The notes under the pieces were generated by a model. It ran no database searches and was not told where the DNA came from. It was given only the letters and a program-made list of their open reading frames with translations. From Halopenitus persicus (lineage in GTDB: Archaea; Halobacteriota; Halobacteria; Halobacteriales; Haloferacaceae), in contig NZ_AP017558.1 in NCBI RefSeq assembly GCF_002355635.1, positions 248,001 through 312,000 of the forward strand: 64,000 nt of DNA, given 5' to 3'. Below, in pieces: positions 61,972 to 64,000 of this stretch. How positions within the stretch are numbered: the first letter of the stretch is position 1; every line of letters begins with the position of its first letter. The position numbers were made by a program, and so were the translations under genes.

Positions 61972-63168
61972 ATGCCCACACACGACGACATCTTCGAGAC
62001 GGGGGAGATATTTCGGGACCGGAAACTCGTCCGCGTCGGCCACGTTCCCGAACTCGATCGCGTCGTGGGCCGTGACGACGAGATCGACCTGATGGGGAGT
62101 GCGCTCGCGCCCGCGGTTCGCGGTGGCCCGCCCGAGACGACGATCGTCCACGGGAAGACCGGCACAGGAAAGTCACTCGTTACGCGGTGTGTGACCCGGG
62201 AGGCGAAACGCCACGCGGCCGACAACGGCCACCGCTTCGCGTACGCGTACGTCGACTGTTCCGACTACGGCACCGAGGCCCAGGCGAGCCGGCAGATGGC
62301 CCGCGAACTCCACGACGACCTCGACGGCGTCGTCGAGGAGCGGTCGATCCCACGCCGGGGGATCGGCGCCGCGGACTACCGCGATATCACCTGGGAACTC
62401 CTCGCGGAGGGCGACGTCGACGCCTTCGTGATCGTTCTCGACGAGATCGACAAACTCGACGGCGACGCCCTCCTGCGCAGTCTCTCACGCGCCCGCGAGA
62501 GCGGCAAGGCGGACGCGTTCATCGGCGCGGTCTGCATCAGCAACAAGATCGAGTACCGCGAACGCCTCAGCGAGCGCGTCGACTCCTCGCTGCAGGACAA
62601 CGAGCTCGTCTTCGATCCGTATGACGCCACCCAGCTCGAGGCGATCTTGACCTACCGGCAGGACGCCTTCGCCGAGGGCGTCCTCGCGGACGGCGTGATC
62701 GCGAAGACCGCTGCGCTCGCCGCCCGCGAACACGGCGACGCCCGGAAGGCGATGGATATGCTGTATGAGGCCGGGCGCCTCGCCGAGACCGAACGCGCCG
62801 ACCGCGTCACCGAGGCGCACGTCGACGACGCGCTGACACGCGCCGAGATCAACCGGTTCCAGAAGCTCGTGAGCGGACAGACGCCGCACGTCAAACACAT
62901 CCTCCGGGCGCTCGCGCTCCTCACCGAGAACGCCGATCGCCGGAAGTTCCGCACCGCCGAGGTGTACGACGCCTACCAGCGGATCACCGAGCAGGCCGGC
63001 ACGACCCCGCTCAGCTACGATCGCGTCCAGCGCCTCCTGAAGGAGCAATCCTTCCTCGGCGTCACGGAGAGCGAATACACCGGCGGGGGACACGGCGAGG
63101 GCAGCTTCCGCGTCCACCGACTCCTCCGGTCACCCGACGTCATCGCGCAGGGTCTCGACGCAACGTAG
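61972..63168 (+). CDS. orc1: Orc1/Cdc6 replication initiator
   Basis: This 398-residue initiator combines an AAA+ ATPase domain with a C-terminal winged helix. Walker A is IVHGKTGTGKSLV and Walker B is VIVLDEIDKLDGD. The AAA+ insert and sensor region is ICISNKIEYRERL, and the winged-helix region runs from about residue 300 (FRTAEVYDAYQRITEQAG). Orc1/Cdc6 binds origin recognition boxes and loads the MCM helicase. It lies between two arrays of matching boxes, so it probably serves this origin. A shorter IFRDRKLVRVGHVP start is typical of haloarchaeal paralogues. Confidence 0.95.
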   Translation: MPTHDDIFETGEIFRDRKLVRVGHVPELDRVVGRDDEIDLMGSALAPAVRGGPPETTIVHGKTGTGKSLVTRCVTREAKRHAADNGHRFAYAYVDCSDYGTEAQASRQMARELHDDLDGVVEERSIPRRGIGAADYRDITWELLAEGDVDAFVIVLDEIDKLDGDALLRSLSRARESGKADAFIGAVCISNKIEYRERLSERVDSSLQDNELVFDPYDATQLEAILTYRQDAFAEGVLADGVIAKTAALAAREHGDARKAMDMLYEAGRLAETERADRVTEAHVDDALTRAEINRFQKLVSGQTPHVKHILRALALLTENADRRKFRTAEVYDAYQRITEQAGTTPLSYDRVQRLLKEQSFLGVTESEYTGGGHGEGSFRVHRLLRSPDVIAQGLDAT

Positions 63169-63243
63169 GACTGCACCACGAAGGACTGCACCACGAAGGA
63201 CCGCGTCACGGAGGACCGATCGACCGCCACGCGCCACACGTGT

Positions 63244-63313
63244 ACGTTCTACACACTTTGCACGTTCTATACACTTTGCACGTTCTACACGTTTGCACGT
63301 TCTACACGTTTGC
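63244..63313 (+). repeat. 17-18-bp tandem repeat (four units) beside orc1
   Basis: The units are ACGTTCTACACACTTTGC, ACGTTCTATACACTTTGC and twice ACGTTCTACACGTTTGC, directly joined. They lie between the orc1 stop and the first downstream origin box and could be an iteron-like or unwinding element. Confidence 0.9.
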
Positions 63314-63448
63314 ACGTCCCACCCAGTTGGATCTTCACTCGGTACGAGGTGTGTCCCACCCACGATCGACGACCACGACCTCACCCCGAAAACGCCGCAA
63401 CTCACTCGGTACGAGGTGTGTCCCCCCACCCCGTTTCCACGATCATCG

Positions 63449-63508
63449 ATAGCGGTGACGTGTTCGAAACGACCGTCATTCTCGCGCGTACTCGACGTCG
63501 AGTGCGAG
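63449..63508. repeat. 60-bp copy of the UPF0175/PIN junction
   Basis: This segment (ATAGCGGTGACGTGTTCGAA to the Arg-Glu codons of the antitoxin end) matches 59931-59990 with one difference. It is a scrap of a toxin-antitoxin module inside the origin region, not an intact gene. Confidence 0.9.
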
Positions 63509-63602
63509 GACCGAGCCCCGGCAGGGATGCGGTGCGGGACTGTTCGGGGTGGGAATCAACGGGGCAGCCGCGAGTCCTCGCGGCTGGGGCGTTGGAGACG
63601 GA

Positions 63603-63748
63603 CTGCTCGTCACTCCTCGGACACACCTCGTACCGAGTGAAAACTGGCCGCAACGACGATCGCACGAACCGACGATCGGACGTGAACCACTGGCTGACGT
63701 CGTCCGGCCGATCGACTGTGCGGTCAGTCGACGGCGGACAGGTCCGTT
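63603..63748 (+). repeat. 146-bp direct repeat, copy 2 (right of orc1)
   Basis: Near-identical to 61531-61676, in the same orientation 2072 bases away, with orc1 between. It ends at the stop codon of the following membrane protein gene. Confidence 0.9.
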
Positions 63749-64000
63749 CACACTCCACCCAACACGTCGGGAGCGATCGTCGCGCCGACGCCGAGCCCGA
63801 TGCCGACCGCGATCAGCACGAGGCTGTAGCCGAGGACGGGCCCGACGAGCGACCGGTCGATCGTGGCCGCGAGGGCGACCTTGACGAGGATCGACGCGGC
63901 GGTCCCGACGATGACGCCCCAGACCGCGGTCCCGGCCGCGATCCCGCCGGTGCTGACGAGCGTGACGGCCGAGGTCACCGCCGTTCCCGAGGAGACGAGC
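63748..64000 (-). CDS. DUF4010/MgtC-type membrane protein, C-terminal part only
   Basis: The frame is open to the right edge of the window. The visible 80 or so residues are very hydrophobic (SAVTLVSTGGIAAGTAVWG, then ILVKVALAATIDRSLV) with three helices, resembling the C-terminal end of DUF4010 proteins related to MgtC. The N-terminus lies outside the window. Its stop codon coincides with the end of the 146-bp repeat. Confidence 0.5.
   Translation of the reverse strand, partial: LVSSGTAVTSAVTLVSTGGIAAGTAVWGVIVGTAASILVKVALAATIDRSLVGPVLGYSLVLIAVGIGLGVGATIAPDVLGGV

Larger units (their letters stand above)
63169..63747 (+). other. Origin region downstream of orc1
   Basis: There is no gene. It contains strong boxes at 63335-63356 and 63402-63423 (forward) and 63619-63640 (reverse), a 17-18-base tandem repeat (63244-63313), a toxin-antitoxin gene scrap (63449-63508) and copy 2 of the 146-bp repeat. 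Together with the left side, this puts six boxes around orc1. Confidence 0.75.

Noticed and set aside
63244-63313. CRISPR repeats beside orc1
   Set aside because: The units are directly joined without spacers.

Overview
The window comes from a haloarchaeon, probably related to Halorubrum or Haloferax. This rests on the GC-rich coding DNA, very acidic proteins, the archaeal oligosaccharyltransferase AglB, an Orc1/Cdc6 initiator with origin boxes, and haloarchaeal IS5, IS6 and IS630 type transposases. Genus-level placement is inference. No rRNA, tRNA or CRISPR array was recognised.

Layout. (1) 1-5.9 kb: a four-gene operon with an AAA+ ATPase, a large beta-propeller/Ig-like protein and two small unknowns. 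(2) 5.9-10.1 kb: aglB followed by a DUF368 polyprenyl-phosphate transporter. (3) 10.3-17.2 kb: a lower-GC glycosylation block with three GT4 enzymes, a sulfatase-like protein, a methyltransferase and a membrane GT2. (4) 17.6-37.9 kb: a high-GC block bracketed by two close paralogues of a sugar-nucleotide epimerase. It holds a flippase, a GT-C enzyme, a GT2/DUF2304/deacetylase/LPG-synthase-TM operon, GlmS with two GlmU-type proteins (UDP-GlcNAc supply), two phosphodiesterase-like proteins, a PP-loop (PAPS-reductase-like) protein, a sugar phosphotransferase remnant and a VapBC pair. A non-coding locus at 35.9-36.9 kb is full of inverted repeats. (5) 37.9-59 kb: a low-GC genomic island with glycosyltransferases, an O-antigen-ligase-type polymerase, sulfatase-like proteins, nested insertion sequences and, at its right end, a Kdo operon: a KdsC-KdsB fusion, KdsA, KdsD and a polysaccharide pyruvyl transferase, next to an MsbA/PglK-type ABC exporter. 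The island edge cuts a nucleotidyltransferase gene at about 58.98 kb. (6) 59-64 kb: two UPF0175/PIN toxin-antitoxin pairs (one frameshifted), then orc1 with flanking origin boxes inside 146-bp direct repeats, and the end of a DUF4010 membrane protein.

How it works together (inference). GlmS/GlmU, the epimerases and the Kdo enzymes make activated sugars. The GT2/GT4/GT-C enzymes build glycans on a dolichol-type carrier. The Wzx-like flippase and the ABC transporter are candidates for moving them across the membrane. AglB transfers glycan to protein, and DUF368 may return the lipid carrier. Alkaline-phosphatase-superfamily proteins, pyruvyl transferase, deacetylase and methyltransferase may decorate the glycans. 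The most unusual item is the Kdo set in an archaeon, with a fused KdsC-KdsB and a candidate CMP-sugar transferase nearby.
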